Below are positions 26,504 to 35,544 of a stretch of 64,000 nucleotides of DNA, one piece after another (the first letter of the stretch is position 1; the number at the start of each line of letters is the position of its first letter). Where the stretch lies: positions 62,001-126,000 of the forward strand of contig JAZTXH010000008.1 in assembly GCA_045636325.1 (NCBI GenBank), in the 5' to 3' direction. The notes below the pieces were generated by a model that worked only from the letters and a program-made list of their open reading frames with translations, did not search any database and was not told the DNA's origin. Source of the DNA: CAKSHP01 sp045636325. Its GTDB lineage: Bacteria; Bacillota; Clostridia; UBA1381; UMGS1253. The translations under genes and the position numbers were made by a program.

Positions 26504-26959
26504 TTAAGCTGTTATAGTATGCTTGTAAGTTTTTCGGTTATGGTGTGACTGATTTATCAACAATTCATTATATGCATTGATAAGTGTGTAAAGAGATGTG
26601 TTGTCAAGTTTAGATACATCGAGAAAAACAGATTTATTGCATTTGATTAAATCATTACAATAAATATTGCCTTCTCTCATATTTGTTAAGCCCAGCATAT
26701 AATCTGCGGATACTCCGAAAAGGCAAGTGATTTTAAAGAAAATTGAAATATAAGGCATTCGAACCCCGTGTTCCCATGTGCACAAACAGCTTCTTGAGAC
26801 GTGAAGAATCTGAGACAGATGTGCTTGTGTATATCCTTTTTCCTTGCGTAATTGATTAAACCGCTTTGCAAATGTAACCTTGATTAATTCGTTGCATTCG
26901 CGGCGAGACAGAGAAGGAAAATTCTTTTTATTAAGGGGTGCTGATTTATCAGTATACAT
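26504..26959 (-). CDS. XRE-family helix-turn-helix regulator
   Basis: 151 residues with an HTH_3 domain at about 33-90: FNQLRKEKGYTQAHLSQIL, then VSRSCLCTWEHGVRMPYI and the closing FGVSADYMLGL. The C-terminal 50 residues have no recognised motif. The frame continues to 26980, but ATG 26959 follows TTGGAGG. Its target is not evident; the divergent neighbour across about 170 bp is a small membrane exporter-like gene. Confidence 0.85.
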   Translation of the reverse strand: MYTDKSAPLNKKNFPSLSRRECNELIKVTFAKRFNQLRKEKGYTQAHLSQILHVSRSCLCTWEHGVRMPYISIFFKITCLFGVSADYMLGLTNMREGNIYCNDLIKCNKSVFLDVSKLDNTSLYTLINAYNELLINQSHHNRKTYKHTITA

Positions 26960-27070
26960 ATAAAAACCTCCAAAACACAAATGATAAAAAATATTGATGT
27001 TGATATAATAACATAAATATCGGCTTATTTCAAGAAATATTGTGCTTTTCTAATAAAAAAATTTTTCGTG

Positions 27071-27099
27071 TTGATTTTTGAAGAATATTAATGTATAAT
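27071..27099 (+). promoter_or_regulatory. Promoter of the small exporter-metK unit
   Basis: TTGATT and TATAAT are separated by 17 bp, about 30 bp before the next coding region. Confidence 0.7.
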
Positions 27100-27128
27100 A
27101 TATAACGTATATTATAGGAAGGAGTGGA

Positions 27129-27659
27129 GTGTCTTTGAGTGAAATCAGCGGTGCTATAATTGAGTTTTTTCAGACTTCTTGTCCGCCATGGTTGTGTACG
27201 CTTATTATTTCAATGATTCCTATTATTGAGCTGAGAGGCGCAATACCGGTTGCAATGTTTGCTTTAGGGATGCCGTGGTATTCGGCATTTTTGATTTCTG
27301 TTATAGGCAATGTTATTCCGATACCGTTTATAATATGGTTTATAAGACCAATATTTAACTGGCTTAAAAGATTTAAGCTTTTTGCTAAACTGATTTTGTG
27401 GCAGGAAAAGAAAGTTGAAAAGAATGCAGAAAAGGTTACAAAAAACGTTAAAAGAGGTTTGTTTGCCTTTGTCGCAATTCCGCTTCCGGGCACCGGAGCA
27501 TGGACCGGATCTATGATAGCAAGCTTTTTAAACTTTGATAATAAAAAAGCTTTTTGGCCGATTACATTTGGCGTTATGGCGGCAGGTGTGATTATTACAA
27601 CAGTATGTATTTTAATTCAGTGCGGATTTTCCGGACTGGAATGGATTATAGGGAGATAA
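27129..27659 (+). CDS. Small multidrug-export family membrane protein (COG2426-like)
   Basis: Membrane protein of 176 residues with about four hydrophobic segments. The family hallmarks are visible as IIELRGAIPVAMFALGMPWY near residue 31 and the re-entrant loop FVAIPLPGTGAWTGSMIASF near residue 115. The family is named for drug export, but direct proof of function is scarce. The start is either GTG 27129, which is close to AGGAG, or TTG 27135 at better spacing; the difference is two residues. It is 38 bp upstream of metK and may be cotranscribed with it. Confidence 0.82.
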   Translation: MSLSEISGAIIEFFQTSCPPWLCTLIISMIPIIELRGAIPVAMFALGMPWYSAFLISVIGNVIPIPFIIWFIRPIFNWLKRFKLFAKLILWQEKKVEKNAEKVTKNVKRGLFAFVAIPLPGTGAWTGSMIASFLNFDNKKAFWPITFGVMAAGVIITTVCILIQCGFSGLEWIIGR

Positions 27660-27697
27660 GTAAAAGAGTACAAAAGAATGAATGTGAGGTATAGAAT

Positions 27698-28873
27698 ATG
27701 AGAAGATTATTTACATCTGAGTCTGTAACAGAAGGACATCCGGATAAAATAAGTGATTTAATATCAGATGCAATATTAGATGAGATTATATCAAAAGACC
27801 CTTATGCACGTGTTGCATGCGAGGTTACTGTTACAACAGGTCTTGTTATGGTTGTGGGCGAAATAAGCACAACTGCTGAATTTGATGTGCAGTCAATAGT
27901 AAGAAAAACTATAAAAGAAACAGGTTATGACAGAGCCAAATACGGTTTTGACTGTGATACTTGTGCAGTTATTACAGCCCTTGATAAGCAGTCAGAGGAT
28001 ATAGCTCTAGGAGTTGATAATTCACTTGAAACAAAAAATGGTGAAATGAGCTTTGAAAACGGTGCAGGTGACCAGGGTATGATGTTTGGTTATGCTTGTA
28101 ATGAAACAGATGTGTTAATGCCTATGCCGATTTACCTTGCACATAAAATGGCACGCAGGCTTACTGAGGTAAGAAAAAGCGGTATGCTTTTATATTTGCG
28201 TCCTGACGGAAAAACTCAGGTTACAGTTGAGTATGAAGATGATAAACCAGTAAGAATTGACACGGTTGTTGTATCAAGCCAGCACGATGAGAAGGTTGAG
28301 CTTGATACAATAAGAAAAGATATTATAGAAAATGTTATCAAACCTATTTTGCCTGCAGGTCTTGCAGATGAAAACACAAAGTATTTCATCAATCCTACAG
28401 GAAGATTCGTAATCGGTGGTCCTCAGGGCGACTCAGGTCATACAGGCAGAAAGATTATTGTTGATACCTATGGCGGTGTCGGCAGACACGGCGGCGGTGC
28501 ATTTTCAGGTAAAGACCCCACAAAGGTTGACAGAAGCGCGGCATATGCTGCAAGATATGTTGCAAAAAATATTGTTGCGGCAGGTCTTGCAGATAAATGT
28601 GAGATTCAGATTGCTTATGCGATTGGTGTAGCAAAGCCTGTTTCCGTTTTGGTTGAAACATTTGGCACTGCAAAAATTGCAGAAGAAAAGATTGCAGCGC
28701 TTGTTGAAAAACATTTCGACTTAAGACCCACAGCTATTATTGAAAAGCTTAAGTTGAGAAAACCCATATACAGGCAGACTGCAGCATATGGGCATATGGG
28801 AAGAGATGATATTTCACTTCCTTGGGAAGCTGTTGATAAGGCTGAAATTCTTAAAAGTGAAGCAGGAATTTAA
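27698..28873 (+). CDS. metK: S-adenosylmethionine synthetase
   Basis: Makes SAM from methionine and ATP. Family signatures are clear: SVTEGHPDKISDLISDAILD at the N-terminus, the GAGDQGMMFGYA hexapeptide region near residue 123, and GGGAFSGKDPTKVDRSAAY near residue 267. The 391-residue length is typical. RBS is TGAGG. No SAM riboswitch is seen; the upstream spacer is only 38 bp after the small exporter gene. Confidence 0.97.
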   Translation: MRRLFTSESVTEGHPDKISDLISDAILDEIISKDPYARVACEVTVTTGLVMVVGEISTTAEFDVQSIVRKTIKETGYDRAKYGFDCDTCAVITALDKQSEDIALGVDNSLETKNGEMSFENGAGDQGMMFGYACNETDVLMPMPIYLAHKMARRLTEVRKSGMLLYLRPDGKTQVTVEYEDDKPVRIDTVVVSSQHDEKVELDTIRKDIIENVIKPILPAGLADENTKYFINPTGRFVIGGPQGDSGHTGRKIIVDTYGGVGRHGGGAFSGKDPTKVDRSAAYAARYVAKNIVAAGLADKCEIQIAYAIGVAKPVSVLVETFGTAKIAEEKIAALVEKHFDLRPTAIIEKLKLRKPIYRQTAAYGHMGRDDISLPWEAVDKAEILKSEAGI

Positions 28874-28910
28874 TAGACAATAAAAAAATGCAAAAAAATA
28901 TAAAAAAGTG

Positions 28911-28939
28911 TTGACAATACCGCAAGTTTGTGGTATCAT
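28911..28939 (+). promoter_or_regulatory. rplU-rpmA promoter
   Basis: TTGACA and TATCAT are separated by 17 bp. The spacer itself is a near-palindrome (ATACCGCAAG with TTTGTGGTAT), which may be incidental. Confidence 0.8.
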
Positions 28940-28949
28940 ATATCAGTAA

Positions 28950-29032
28950 ACCGCATAAGAACGGCTTTTTAAGTCTGCCCAAATTTTTGGGTAAGCGCCG
29001 GAATTAGCGTGACTTCATTTACAAGGAGGTGC
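28950..29032 (+). promoter_or_regulatory. Candidate L21 leader RNA
   Basis: The roughly 85-base untranslated region before rplU contains CGGC/GCCG (28962-28965 with 28997-29000) enclosing a CCCAA/TTGGG hairpin (28978-28982 with 28987-28991), then the AAGGAGGTG site. Position and design fit the ribosomal L21 leaders known in Firmicutes. A covariance-model search would be needed for a firm call. Confidence 0.5.
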
Positions 29033-29036
29033 GATT

Positions 29037-29345
29037 ATGTACGCAATTATTGAAACAGGCGGAAAGCAGTACAAAGTAGCAGAAGGTGACATCCTTTTTG
29101 TTGAAAAGCTTGACGTCGAGGTTGATGGTAGCTATACTTTTGATAAGGTTTTAGCTATCGGCGGTGATGAATTCAAAGCCGGTAATCCTGTTGTTGAAGG
29201 CGCAAGCGTAACAGCTAAGGTTTTAAAGCAGGGCAAAGATAAGAAAGTTATCGTTTTCAAGTTTAAGGCTAAAAAGAACTACCGTAAAAAGCAGGGTCAC
29301 AGACAGCCCTACACAAAAGTTCAGATTGAAAAGATTAATGGTTAA
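29037..29345 (+). CDS. rplU: 50S ribosomal protein L21
   Basis: Large-subunit protein of 102 residues, complete from MYAIIETGGKQYKVAEGD to KKQGHRQPYTKVQIEKI. It is strongly expressed judging by the consensus promoter and the AAGGAGGTG ribosome site. rpmA follows after only 41 bp, so the cysteine protease gene (prp) usually found between them in Firmicutes is missing. Confidence 0.97.
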   Translation: MYAIIETGGKQYKVAEGDILFVEKLDVEVDGSYTFDKVLAIGGDEFKAGNPVVEGASVTAKVLKQGKDKKVIVFKFKAKKNYRKKQGHRQPYTKVQIEKING

Positions 29346-29386
29346 TAACTAATTTAATTTGTTTATGAAAGCAGAGGTGTTAATAC

Positions 29387-29641
29387 ATGGCACATAAGAA
29401 AGGTATGGGATCGACCAAAAATGGTCGTGATAGTGAATCCAAAAGATTAGGTGTAAAAAGAGCTGATGGTCAGTTTGTTACAGCTGGTAACATTTTGGTA
29501 AGACAGCGTGGCACAAAAATTCATCCCGGTAACAATGTTGCTATCGGTAGTGATGATACATTATTTGCCTTGATTGACGGAAAGGTTAAGTTTGAAAGAA
29601 AAGGCAGAGACAAGAAGCAGTGCAGCGTATATTCTGTATAA
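29387..29641 (+). CDS. rpmA: 50S ribosomal protein L27 without cleavable N-terminal extension
   Basis: Large-subunit protein whose N-terminus reaches the peptidyl transferase centre (84 residues). The sequence begins MAHKKGMGSTKNGRDSESK. Most Firmicutes make L27 with an extra N-terminal segment removed by the protease Prp. Here the ATG is directly followed by Ala-His-Lys-Lys, and an in-frame TAA lies two codons upstream of the ATG, so no extension is possible. A strong terminator follows. Confidence 0.97.
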   Translation: MAHKKGMGSTKNGRDSESKRLGVKRADGQFVTAGNILVRQRGTKIHPGNNVAIGSDDTLFALIDGKVKFERKGRDKKQCSVYSV

Positions 29642-29648
29642 TAATAAG

Positions 29649-29681
29649 ACTCTCAGATATTTGCATCTGAGAGTTTTTATT
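29649..29681 (+). terminator. rplU-rpmA terminator
   Basis: A 10-bp perfect stem (ACTCTCAGAT with ATCTGAGAGT) with a 6-base loop, followed by TTTTAT. Confidence 0.9.
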
Positions 29682-29747
29682 TGAATTTTATTATCCGTTT
29701 TGCGGATATTAGTATATATAATATCAAAATTAAGCGAGGATAATTGT

Positions 29748-31025
29748 ATGTTTTTTGATACAGCCAAAATTTATGTAAAAGCAGGTAACGGCGGAAATGG
29801 TGCGGTTTCTTTTCACAGGGAAAAGTATGTTGCAGCAGGCGGACCTGATGGTGGTGACGGTGGAAAGGGCGGCAATATCATTTTTGAAGTTGACAGCTCG
29901 GTTTCTACCTTAGTAGACTTCCGTTTTAAAAGAAAATATGTTGCAGAAAACGGCGAAGATGGCGGTGCTGCAAGATGTTTTGGAAAAGACGGAAAAGACC
30001 TTGTTATAAAAGTTCCTGCAGGTACTCTTATAAGAGATTTTGAAACAGGAAGACTACTTGCAGATATGACACCTCCTAATGAACGTCAGATACTTTTTAA
30101 AGGCGGAAACGGCGGTTGGGGAAACACTCATTTTGCAACTGCGACACGACAGGTGCCAAGGTTTGCAAAACCAGGTATTAAAGGTGAAGAAAAAGAATTA
30201 AAGCTTGAGCTTAAGTTGATTGCAGATGTTGGCCTTTTAGGATTTCCCAATGTGGGAAAATCTACGCTTCTTGCAAGCGTTACTGCAGCAAGACCGAAAA
30301 TTGCAAATTATCATTTTACTACATTAGAGCCTAATTTAGGAGTTGTTGAGCTTAAAAATCTTGGCTCAGACGGAAGTTTTGTTATTGCAGATATACCCGG
30401 TCTTATTGAAGGCGCAAGTGAAGGTGTAGGGCTTGGACATGAGTTTTTACGCCATGTTGAGCGCACAAGGCTTTTAATACACATTGTAGATGTTTCGGGA
30501 ATTGAAGGAAGAAATCCAATTGAAGATTTTGATGCAATAAATAAAGAATTATTTAATTATAATGATGTTTTGGCATCGAGACCGCAGATTGTGGCGGCAA
30601 ATAAAACAGATATACTTCAGGCCCCTGAATTATATGAAGAATTTGTTTCTGAAATGAACAAGAGAGGTATTGAAGTTTTTGAAATTTCTGCTGCAACACG
30701 AAAAGGTGTAAATGAGCTTATGAGCATGGTTGCGGCTAAATTAAAAACACTTCCGATCATTGAAAACTTTGAACCAGATCCTGTCTTAGAGGAAATTGAA
30801 GACTTGCCATTGTTTACTATACGACGTGAAAATGAAGCATATGTTGTGGAAGGTAACTGGATTGAGAATCTTGTTTGTTCCACAAATATGGCGGATGACG
30901 AGTCGTTTAATTATTTCCAGAGAAGTTTAAGAAAACAAGGTGTTATAGAAGCTTTGGAAAAAGCGGGAATTAAAGAAGGCGATACTGTAAAAATGTATGA
31001 TTTGGAATTTGATTTTGTATTTTGA
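29748..31025 (+). CDS. obgE: GTPase Obg/CgtA
   Basis: Essential GTPase for 50S assembly, also linked to stringent response and sporulation in Firmicutes. It has the glycine-rich Obg fold at residues 1-158 (KAGNGGNGAVSFHREKY, GGPDGGDGGKGGN), the G domain (G1 GFPNVGKSTLL, G3 DIPGLIEGAS, G4 NKTD) and a C-terminal OCT domain (about 345-425). ATG 29748 follows GCGAGG; the longer frame from 29700 has no support. It starts the obgE-yhbY-nadD-yqeK run. Confidence 0.97.
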   Translation: MFFDTAKIYVKAGNGGNGAVSFHREKYVAAGGPDGGDGGKGGNIIFEVDSSVSTLVDFRFKRKYVAENGEDGGAARCFGKDGKDLVIKVPAGTLIRDFETGRLLADMTPPNERQILFKGGNGGWGNTHFATATRQVPRFAKPGIKGEEKELKLELKLIADVGLLGFPNVGKSTLLASVTAARPKIANYHFTTLEPNLGVVELKNLGSDGSFVIADIPGLIEGASEGVGLGHEFLRHVERTRLLIHIVDVSGIEGRNPIEDFDAINKELFNYNDVLASRPQIVAANKTDILQAPELYEEFVSEMNKRGIEVFEISAATRKGVNELMSMVAAKLKTLPIIENFEPDPVLEEIEDLPLFTIRRENEAYVVEGNWIENLVCSTNMADDESFNYFQRSLRKQGVIEALEKAGIKEGDTVKMYDLEFDFVF

Positions 31026-31043
31026 TTACAGAGGGGATTATTA

Positions 31044-31337
31044 ATGATAACGAGTAAACAAAGAGCATATTTAAGAAAACTTGCAAATGGGATAGAACCC
31101 ATTTTTCAAATCGGAAAAGGTGGTCTTGGAGAAAATATTGTATTAGAGCTTGAGAATGTACTTGAGGCAAGAGAACTTATAAAAATTCATCTTTTGGAAA
31201 CCTCATTTATGGATGCAAAAGAAACTTGCAATGAGCTTGCAAGGCTTTGCGGAGCTGAACCTGTTTCTGCAATTGGTTCTAAAATAGTGTTATATAAAGA
31301 ATCTAAAAATAAAAAGACAATTGAATTACCTAGATAA
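31044..31337 (+). CDS. yhbY: YhbY-type CRM-domain RNA-binding protein
   Basis: Small (97 residues) CRM-domain protein associated with pre-50S particles. The domain is recognised from the start (LTSKQRAYLRKLANGIEP form, here MITSKQRAYLRKLANGIEP) and from the GKGGLGENIV loop, the equivalent of the GxxG motif. It lies 18 bp after obgE with RBS GAGGGG and 11 bp before nadD. Confidence 0.93.
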   Translation: MITSKQRAYLRKLANGIEPIFQIGKGGLGENIVLELENVLEARELIKIHLLETSFMDAKETCNELARLCGAEPVSAIGSKIVLYKESKNKKTIELPR

Positions 31338-31348
31338 GAGGGGATTTT

Positions 31349-31951
31349 ATGGCTTTGTTTGGTTTGCTTGGTGGAACTTTTGACCCCATTCATAACGGGC
31401 ATATTTATATTGGTAAGGAAGCAAAAAGTCAACTTAACTTGGATAAGATTATATATATACCAAACGGCACACCGCCTCATAAGGCAAAGGTTATATCAGA
31501 CGGCTGTGACAGATTTAATATGACAGCTCTTGCGATACAAGGATTAGACGGATTTGCTGTTTCAGATTACGAAATAAAGAAAACAACACCGTCATACAGT
31601 GTGGAAACGGTTTCGTATTTTAAAAGAAAATATCCTGATGATGAGTTTGTGTTTATTATGGGTGAAGATTCGCTTGACTATATAGACAAATGGTATAAGC
31701 CGGAAGAACTTTTGAGTTTGTGTTGCTTTGCAGTGGTTATAAGAGGCGGATTTAAAGGTGATACAGAAGAAAAAATCCGTGTTTTAAAAGATAAATTTAA
31801 CGCAGATGTTTCTTTTGTGAAATGTGAAGGAATTGAAATTTCATCAAGTGAAATCAGAGAAAGAATTGCAGACGGGAAAAACGTTGATAATTTTTTAAAC
31901 TCTGAAGTTATTATGTATATTAAAGAGCATGGATTGTATATAAGGAAGTGA
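31349..31951 (+). CDS. nadD: Nicotinate-nucleotide adenylyltransferase
   Basis: Makes deamido-NAD from nicotinate mononucleotide and ATP. The nucleotidyltransferase motif GGTFDPIHNGHIYIG lies at the N-terminus and the ISSSEIRERI motif near residue 168. The 200-residue length is typical. RBS is GAGGGG. It is followed after 5 bp by yqeK, the common Firmicute pairing. Confidence 0.96.
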   Translation: MALFGLLGGTFDPIHNGHIYIGKEAKSQLNLDKIIYIPNGTPPHKAKVISDGCDRFNMTALAIQGLDGFAVSDYEIKKTTPSYSVETVSYFKRKYPDDEFVFIMGEDSLDYIDKWYKPEELLSLCCFAVVIRGGFKGDTEEKIRVLKDKFNADVSFVKCEGIEISSSEIRERIADGKNVDNFLNSEVIMYIKEHGLYIRK

Positions 31952-31956
31952 CATAG

Positions 31957-32556
31957 ATGGACATTTCTCAAATAAAGAAAAAACTTCAGGAGAATTTAAA
32001 ACCTTCAAGATTTGAGCATAGCATCGGAGTGATGGAAACCGCCGTAAAAATGGCAAAACGATTTGGTGTCGATGAAAAAAAAGCTATGATTGCAGGACTT
32101 CTTCATGACTGCGCAAAATATATACCCGAGCAACAGGGATATGAGCTTTGCAGTGAATGGAAAATATCTTTAGACGAAATATCAAAAGAAAATTATGCAA
32201 TTGTGCATCAGTATTTGGGGAGAAAAATTGCAAAAGATTATTATGGTATAACTGATGAAGAAATACTTGATGCAATAGAATGTCACGCAACAGGGAAGGC
32301 AGATATGTCTGTGCTTGAAAAAATAATATATATTTCGGATATGATTGAGCCTAACAGATTAAAAAATTCTTATGATGGATTAGGTAAATTGATTAAGCTT
32401 GCTTATGATGATTTGGATATTGCAATGCTTTTCGGTCTCGAAATTTCGTGCAGACACATATTTGATATTGGTAAACAGCTTCATATAGATACGGTAAGAG
32501 CAAGAAATTACATTTTATCCGAAAATATGAAAAAAATGCTTAAAAAAATTTTATAA
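31957..32556 (+). CDS. yqeK: HD-domain hydrolase YqeK (diadenosine tetraphosphatase-type)
   Basis: HD-superfamily metal hydrolase of 199 residues. Ligands are visible as FEHSIGVMETAVKMA, GLLHDCAKY (the HD pair) and AIECHATGKADMS. Homologues in Firmicutes hydrolyse Ap4A symmetrically; that activity is assigned here by family. It lies 5 bp downstream of nadD. Confidence 0.92.
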   Translation: MDISQIKKKLQENLKPSRFEHSIGVMETAVKMAKRFGVDEKKAMIAGLLHDCAKYIPEQQGYELCSEWKISLDEISKENYAIVHQYLGRKIAKDYYGITDEEILDAIECHATGKADMSVLEKIIYISDMIEPNRLKNSYDGLGKLIKLAYDDLDIAMLFGLEISCRHIFDIGKQLHIDTVRARNYILSENMKKMLKKIL

Positions 32557-32561
32557 AACAC

Positions 32562-32590
32562 TTGAAAAAATGCTAAATTTTATGTATTAT
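32562..32590 (+). promoter_or_regulatory. Promoter of rsfS-leuS
   Basis: TTGAAA and TATTAT are separated by 17 bp, with TG before the -10 box. It lies just after yqeK. Confidence 0.6.
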
Positions 32591-32630
32591 AATATACGTT
32601 ACAGTTATAACAAAAGAAACGGAGAAAAAT

Positions 32631-32981
32631 ATGGAACTGATTGATAAAGTTAAATATGTTGCAAAATGTTTTGATGATAAGAAAGCTCAAAATGTTGTTG
32701 CTTTGGAAATAGGTGAATTAACAAGTATAGCTGATTATTTTGTTATTGGGAGCGGTAATTCGGCTACGCAGGTTAAAGCTATAGCAGATGAAATTGAAGA
32801 AAAAATGGCAGAAGCAGGATTTGAGCCTGTGCATAAGGAAGGATATGGCGGTGGACTTTGGATTTTGCTTGACTATTCTGATGTTGTATGTCATATATTC
32901 CATAATGAAACAAGAGAGTTTTATTCTATAGAAAGACTTTGGTCAGATGCACCTAAAATGGGTATAGATGAACTTTTATAA
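32631..32981 (+). CDS. rsfS: Ribosomal silencing factor RsfS
   Basis: Binds L14 on the large subunit and blocks subunit joining during starvation. The 116-residue protein shows the family segments SIADYFVIGSGNSATQVKAI, GYGGGLWILLDYSDVVCHIF and the Tyr/Glu-rich end REFYSIERLWSDAP. RBS is ACGGAG. It is 25 bp upstream of leuS, as in many Firmicutes. Confidence 0.95.
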   Translation: MELIDKVKYVAKCFDDKKAQNVVALEIGELTSIADYFVIGSGNSATQVKAIADEIEEKMAEAGFEPVHKEGYGGGLWILLDYSDVVCHIFHNETREFYSIERLWSDAPKMGIDELL

Positions 32982-33006
32982 ATAAAAGGGAGGGTGAGTA
33001 ATCACT

Positions 33007-35418
33007 ATGAAATATAATTTTGACGAAATAGAAAAAAAGTGGCAAAAAAAATGGTATGAAGAAGAAACATTTAAATGTTCTAATGACTTATCAAAGCCTA
33101 AGTTTTATGGCCTTGTAGAATTTCCGTATCCGTCAGGCCACGGACTTCATGTTGGTCATCCCAGAGGTTATACAGCTCTTGATATTATTTCAAGAAAAAG
33201 GCGTCTTCAAGGATATAATGTATTATATCCTATGGGGTGGGATGCTTTTGGTTTGCCTACTGAAAACTTTGCGATGAAAAATCATATCCATCCTAAAAAG
33301 GTAACTGCAGACAATGTTGGCCATTTTAAAGAGCAGCTTCAGAGGCTAGGCTTTTCTTTTGACTGGTCTAAAGAAATAAACACTACAGATTCTGACTATT
33401 ATCATTGGACACAGTGGATTTTTTTGCAGCTTTTCAAAAAAGGTCTTGCATATAAGCAGGAAATGCCTATTAACTGGTGCACAAGCTGTAAAGTTGGTCT
33501 TTCTAATGAGGAAGTTGTTGACGGCGTTTGTGAAAGATGTGGCAGTGAAGTTGTTCAGAGAAGAAAAAGCCAGTGGATGCTTAAAATTACTGAATACGCA
33601 CAGCGTCTGATTGATGACCTTGACGGGCTTGATTTTATTGAAAAGGTTAAAACACAGCAGAAAAACTGGATAGGCCGTTCTGAGGGGGCAGAGGTCAAAT
33701 TTAAAGTTGATAACACCGATGACGAGCTTATTGTATACACAACTCGTTGCGATACACTTTTTGGCGCAACATATGTGGTAATGTCACCTGAACACCCATA
33801 TATTGACTCATGGAAGGATAAAATTGAAAACTTCGATGAGGTTATGCAGTACAGAAAAGAAGCTGCAAAGAAAAGCGAATTCGAAAGAACAGAGCTTGCC
33901 AAGGATAAGACAGGTGTATGCATTAAAGGTGTATGGGCAATAAATCCTGTAAATAATGAAAAATTACCTGTTTGGGTTTCAGATTATGTATTAATGACCT
34001 ATGGTACAGGTGCTATTATGGCAGTTCCTGCTCACGACAGCCGTGACTGGGAATTTGCAAAAAAATTCGACCTTCCTATTATTGAAGTTGTTGCAGGCGG
34101 TAATGATGTTCAGGCAGAGGCTTATACTGATGTTTCAGAAGGTGTAATGGTTAACTCAGGTTTCCTTACGGGGCTTAGTGTTAAAGATGCTATTAAAACT
34201 ATGATAGATTATCTTGAAGAAAAAGGCCTTGGCGAAAGAAAGGTTAACTTTAAGCTTCGTGACTGGGTATTTTCACGTCAGCGTTATTGGGGGGAACCTA
34301 TTCCGCTTGTAAACTGTGAAAAGTGCGGTTGGGTTTCAATAGGGGAGGAAAATCTTCCTCTTACTTTACCTGATTTAGAAGACTTTGAGCCGGCAGATGA
34401 CGGCGAATCTCCCTTGTCAAAAATGACCGCCTGGGTCAATACAACTTGTCCGGCATGTGGAGGGAAAGCAGTTCGTGAAACTGACACAATGCCACAGTGG
34501 GCAGGCTCTTCATGGTATTTCTTAAGATATATTGACCCCAAATGCCCTGATGGTATTGCAAAGGAAGACCTTTTGAAATACTGGCTTCCCGTTGACTGGT
34601 ACAACGGAGGAATGGAGCATACTACACTTCATCTTTTGTACTCTCGTTTCTGGCACAAATTCCTTTATGACATTGATGCAGTGCCCACAAAAGAACCTTA
34701 TCAGAAGAGAACATCTCATGGTATGATTTTGGGTGCAAACAATGAAAAGATGTCCAAGTCAAGAGGTAATGTTGTAAATCCGGATGATGTTGTGGCACAG
34801 TTTGGTGCGGATACCTTCAGAACATATGAAATGTTTATAGGTGCTTTTGACCAAGCAACACCTTGGTCAGAACAGGGTGTTAAGGGTTGCTTTAAGTTCC
34901 TTGAAAGAGTTTGGAACCTTCAGAACTTTGTAACAGATGAAGAAGATTATTCAAATGATATGGAAACCAATATGCATAAGGCAGTTAAAAAGGTAAGTGA
35001 AGATATTGAACGTATGAAGTTTAATACTGCTATTGCAACTTTGATGAGTCTTGTAAATGATTTTACAAAGAAAACATCCGTTACAAAAGGAGAAATTAAA
35101 ACTTTCCTTCAGCTTTTGAATCCTACAGCGCCTCATATTACAGAAGAAATGTGGCAGAATTTAGGTTTTGAAGGAGATGTTGCATCTTCCGTATGGCCTG
35201 AGTTTGATGAAGCTAAAACAATTGATAATGAAATTGAAATTGTTTTGCAGATTAACGGAAAGATTAAAGACAAGATGTTTATTCCTGCTGATTTTAATAA
35301 AGATGCTACTGAACAGGCGGCATTACAGAGTGAAAAAATGAAAGCAGCTATTGAAGGTAAACAGATTGTAAAGAAAATTATTGTTCCGGGTAAGCTTGTA
35401 AATATTGTTGTAAAATAA
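33007..35418 (+). CDS. leuS: Leucyl-tRNA synthetase
   Basis: Class I synthetase of 803 residues. The HIGH motif is PYPSGHGLHVGHPRGYTALD-like at residue 39, KMSKS is in NNEKMSKSRGNVVNPDD near residue 580, and the CP1 editing domain is in between (TYGTGAIMAVPAHDSRD). Two cysteine pairs (CTSCKVG and CERCG) near residue 160 may bind zinc. RBS is AGGGAGGGTGAG. A terminator follows. Confidence 0.97.
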   Translation: MKYNFDEIEKKWQKKWYEEETFKCSNDLSKPKFYGLVEFPYPSGHGLHVGHPRGYTALDIISRKRRLQGYNVLYPMGWDAFGLPTENFAMKNHIHPKKVTADNVGHFKEQLQRLGFSFDWSKEINTTDSDYYHWTQWIFLQLFKKGLAYKQEMPINWCTSCKVGLSNEEVVDGVCERCGSEVVQRRKSQWMLKITEYAQRLIDDLDGLDFIEKVKTQQKNWIGRSEGAEVKFKVDNTDDELIVYTTRCDTLFGATYVVMSPEHPYIDSWKDKIENFDEVMQYRKEAAKKSEFERTELAKDKTGVCIKGVWAINPVNNEKLPVWVSDYVLMTYGTGAIMAVPAHDSRDWEFAKKFDLPIIEVVAGGNDVQAEAYTDVSEGVMVNSGFLTGLSVKDAIKTMIDYLEEKGLGERKVNFKLRDWVFSRQRYWGEPIPLVNCEKCGWVSIGEENLPLTLPDLEDFEPADDGESPLSKMTAWVNTTCPACGGKAVRETDTMPQWAGSSWYFLRYIDPKCPDGIAKEDLLKYWLPVDWYNGGMEHTTLHLLYSRFWHKFLYDIDAVPTKEPYQKRTSHGMILGANNEKMSKSRGNVVNPDDVVAQFGADTFRTYEMFIGAFDQATPWSEQGVKGCFKFLERVWNLQNFVTDEEDYSNDMETNMHKAVKKVSEDIERMKFNTAIATLMSLVNDFTKKTSVTKGEIKTFLQLLNPTAPHITEEMWQNLGFEGDVASSVWPEFDEAKTIDNEIEIVLQINGKIKDKMFIPADFNKDATEQAALQSEKMKAAIEGKQIVKKIIVPGKLVNIVVK

Positions 35419-35423
35419 ATTTT

Positions 35424-35468
35424 AAAACTCTGTATTTTGCTTAGATTTGCAATATACGGAGTTTTTTT
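35424..35468 (+). terminator. leuS terminator
   Basis: AAACTCtGTATT pairs with AATATACgGAGTTT around a loop of about 14 bases; a run of T follows. Confidence 0.75.
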
Positions 35469-35480
35469 CTGCAAATATGC

Positions 35481-35509
35481 TTGCATATATAGTAAAAATG
35501 TGATAAAAT
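35481..35509 (+). promoter_or_regulatory. Promoter of the NSS transporter gene
   Basis: TTGCAT and TAAAAT are separated by 17 bp, 36 bp before the start codon. Confidence 0.7.
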
Positions 35510-35544
35510 ACTATTCGTAAATTAAAAAAGGGGGGGAGAAAAAT

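Noticed and set aside
27660..27697. SAM riboswitch before metK
   Set aside because: The spacer to the preceding gene is 38 bp, too short for an aptamer, and no matching stems are seen.
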